Assembly (NCBI RefSeq): GCF_014641455.1
Contig: NZ_BMHT01000001.1
Span: 186,001 to 250,000, forward strand
Reading direction: 5' to 3'
From: Hymenobacter cavernae
GTDB taxonomy: Bacteria; Bacteroidota; Bacteroidia; Cytophagales; Hymenobacteraceae
Length of the DNA: 64,000 bases
The notes beneath the pieces are model-generated. The model searched no databases. It worked only from the letters and a program-made list of their open reading frames with translations, and had not been told where the DNA came from. The position numbers and the translations under genes are program-made. Shown piece after piece: positions 62,514 through 64,000 of the stretch (positions within the stretch are counted from its first letter, which is position 1; each line of letters starts with the position of its first letter).

Positions 62514-63591
62514 ATGACGCAAGATCAGGTGAAGGAATTGAAGGGCCGCGCTGAGGCTCTGAGGAGGTATCTTTGACTACGATAATCGCAAAGAGCAGAT
62601 TATAGAAACGGAAAAGCAGACCACGGCTCCTGACTTCTGGGACGACTCCAAAAAGGCGGAAGAGGTATTGAAGGAAATCAAATCCATCAAGGTCTGGACG
62701 GATGACTACGAAGCCGTGGAGAAGGCCGTCGGCGATGTAGAAGTGCTCTATGACTTCTACCGTGACGGCGACGTGGCGGAGCAGGAGATGCAGCAGGAAT
62801 TCGAGACGGCGCAGAAAGCCGTTGAGCAGCTGGAGTTCAAGCGGATGCTCTCCGATGAGGAAGATCAGCTCTCCGCCATCATCGACATCAACCCCGGCGC
62901 GGGCGGCACCGAAAGCCAGGATTGGGCCGAGATGCTCATGCGCATGTACATCATGTGGGGCGAAAAGCACGGCTTCGCGGTGCGTCAAGTGAGCTACCAG
63001 CCCGGTGAAGGTGCCGGAATCAAGTCGGCTTCGCTGGAAATTGACGGCGACTTTGCCTACGGCTATCTGAAGAGCGAAATCGGCGTCCACCGCCTCGTGC
63101 GCATCTCCCCCTTCGATTCCAGCGGCCGGCGGCATACGTCGTTTGCTTCCGTATTTGCCTATCCGGTTGTGGATGACACCATCAACATCCAAATCAACCC
63201 CGCTGATATTTCTTGGGATACGTTCCGCTCCGGTGGCGCCGGTGGCCAGAACGTGAACAAGGTAGAAACAGCCGTCCGGCTCAAGCACGCCCCGTCTGGT
63301 ATCGTTATCGAGTGTCAGATTGAGCGTAGCCAGCTCATGAACAAGGAACATGCCCTACGCATGCTCAAGTCGCGCCTCTACCAGCTAGAGCTCGACAAGC
63401 GCAACGCCGAGCGTGACAAGGTTGAAGCCGGCAAGAAGCGCATCGACTTCGGCTCGCAGATCCGCAACTACGTGCTGCACCCTTACAAGCTCATCAAAGA
63501 CCTGCGCACCGGCATCGAGCGCACCGACGTGCAGAACGTGCTGGATGGCGACCTAGATGAGTATATCAAAGGGTTTCTGATGGAAAGCTAG
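62514..63591 (+). CDS. prfB: Peptide chain release factor 2, with programmed +1 frameshift
   Basis: The frame opens with ATG at 62514 ([20 protein letters not shown]) and meets TGA at 62574-62576. The context is AGGAGG TAT CTT TGA C. A +1 shift after CTT (62571-62573) enters the second frame at 62575 (GAC), giving a joined 358-residue RF2. The SPF stop-recognition motif (RISPFDSSG) and the catalytic GGQ ([15 protein letters not shown]) are intact. RF2 reads UGA and UAA, and low RF2 levels favour the shift, giving autoregulation. The Shine-Dalgarno-like AGGAGG is at 62562-62567. Confidence 0.97.
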
Positions 63592-63619
63592 GTTCCCGCT
63601 TAGCTTAAGCCTGAGCAAA

Positions 63620-63654
63620 ACAAAAAGGCTGCCCGATTGGGCAGCCCTTTTTGT
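63620..63654. terminator. Bidirectional terminator between prfB and the SusD-like gene
   Basis: AAAAAGGCTGCCC and GGGCAGCCCTTTTT arms around GATT; T or A tracts on both sides suit the two convergent genes. Confidence 0.9.
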
Positions 63655-63675
63655 TGATAAGCTACTTGTAATAGA

Positions 63676-64000
63676 TTAATCTACTACGTCCCAGAAGATC
63701 TTCGTGAACTGAGTAACATTAGCAGGAATATTTGCTGCGTTTGTGTTGGTCTCGGTCAGTGGATACAGCAGGCGGGTTGGTAGTTTATCCGCACGAGGCG
63801 AAATAGACTCCAGCGAAGCTTGAATTTTTGGCTGCGCAGTACGGCGATAATCATCCCAGGCTTCGGTGCTAGCCACTGAATTTTCGGCCAAGTACTTCTG
63901 GTAGATAATAACCGATTGCTTACCTAAGCTACCTGCCGACGGAGCAAGTGCGTAGTTCACCAATGGATTATTGGTGTTAGCAGCGATGTACGTGTTATAC
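63676..64000 (-). CDS. SusD/RagB-like lipoprotein, C-terminal part only
   Basis: The minus frame is open from the window end to a stop at 63676. The visible 107 residues resemble the C-terminus of SusD_2-type lipoproteins: a helical QKYLAENSVASTEAWDDYRRT block, then RLLYPLTETNTNAANIPAN. The segment with EAWDDYRRTA...LLYP is characteristic of this group. Its SusC partner would lie beyond the right edge. Signal and lipobox are outside the window. Confidence 0.75.
   Translation of the reverse strand, partial: YNTYIAANTNNPLVNYALAPSAGSLGKQSVIIYQKYLAENSVASTEAWDDYRRTAQPKIQASLESISPRADKLPTRLLYPLTETNTNAANIPANVTQFTKIFWDVVD

Noticed and set aside
62514-62580. In-frame TGA near the start of prfB as a sign of a pseudogene
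   Set aside because: The exact AGGAGG-TAT-CTT-TGA-C context is the known programmed frameshift of RF2 and the rest of the gene is intact.
62482-63351. 289-codon minus-strand open frame opposite prfB
   Set aside because: It lies fully antisense to a certain gene with GGQ and SPF motifs, and its product has no recognisable domain; GC-rich codon positions keep the opposite frame open.
1-64000. tRNA, rRNA, prophage or insertion-sequence genes
   Set aside because: No cloverleaf, rRNA segment, transposase or integrase motif was found in any gap or frame that I read.

Overview
The window looks like chromosomal DNA of an aerobic member of the Bacteroidota, most likely a Hymenobacter-like cytophaga. 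Evidence: a full alternative complex III (ACIII) plus caa3/aa3-type oxidase island, SusC/SusD and Oar-type TonB receptors, Bacteroidota promoters (TTTG, about 19 bp, TAnnTTTG) instead of Shine-Dalgarno sites, and many TTG starts. The genus is an inference from style, not from a marker gene. No rRNA, tRNA, CRISPR array, prophage or insertion sequence was recognised.

Layout. 1-17.1 kb, all minus strand: actA-B-C-D-E-F, coxB, coxA, ctaA, ctaB, two subunit III genes, subunit IV, SCO, DUF420 and a partial small Cys protein. Together they encode quinol oxidation, cytochrome c transfer, oxygen reduction, heme A synthesis and copper insertion. This block is visibly more AT-rich than the rest. 17.5-18.7 kb: rpsF-rpsR-rplI, read divergently from actA, each side with a good promoter. 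18.9-31.7 kb: GSCFA protein with a histone-like tail, YyaL, PriA, lipoproteins including an exported methyltransferase, QueA and an M14 peptidase. 32-42.2 kb: Oar-type TonB receptor with a phosphodiesterase, two unknown genes, and a SusD/SusC pair. 42.8-50.7 kb: RNase D, methyltransferase, MltG, GT39-like membrane protein, Dtd, MazG-like, ComB, GcvT. 50.9-53.4 kb: CZB-domain protein, CHASE3 histidine kinase and response regulator. 53.5-63.6 kb: RNase HII, Nudix, PlsC, GatC, a 1019-residue membrane/TPR protein, a LolD/MacB-like ATPase, cobalamin adenosyltransferase, IlvE and prfB with its programmed frameshift. The right edge cuts a SusD-like lipoprotein.

Structure beyond genes. Short intergenic gaps are repeatedly filled by long imperfect or perfect inverted repeats (at least 14 seen), built from unrelated word families but with the same architecture. 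Five of them carry an (A)ACCTAGGT core in the loop. CCTAGG itself occurs about 70 times by eye across the window, both in gaps and in genes (where it forces CTA-GGT for Leu-Gly); about 16 would be expected by chance. I regard the CCTAGG signal and the palindrome system as the most unusual content. A second candidate is a small structured RNA at about 54508-54640 (minus), with a promoter element, two hairpins and a terminator.
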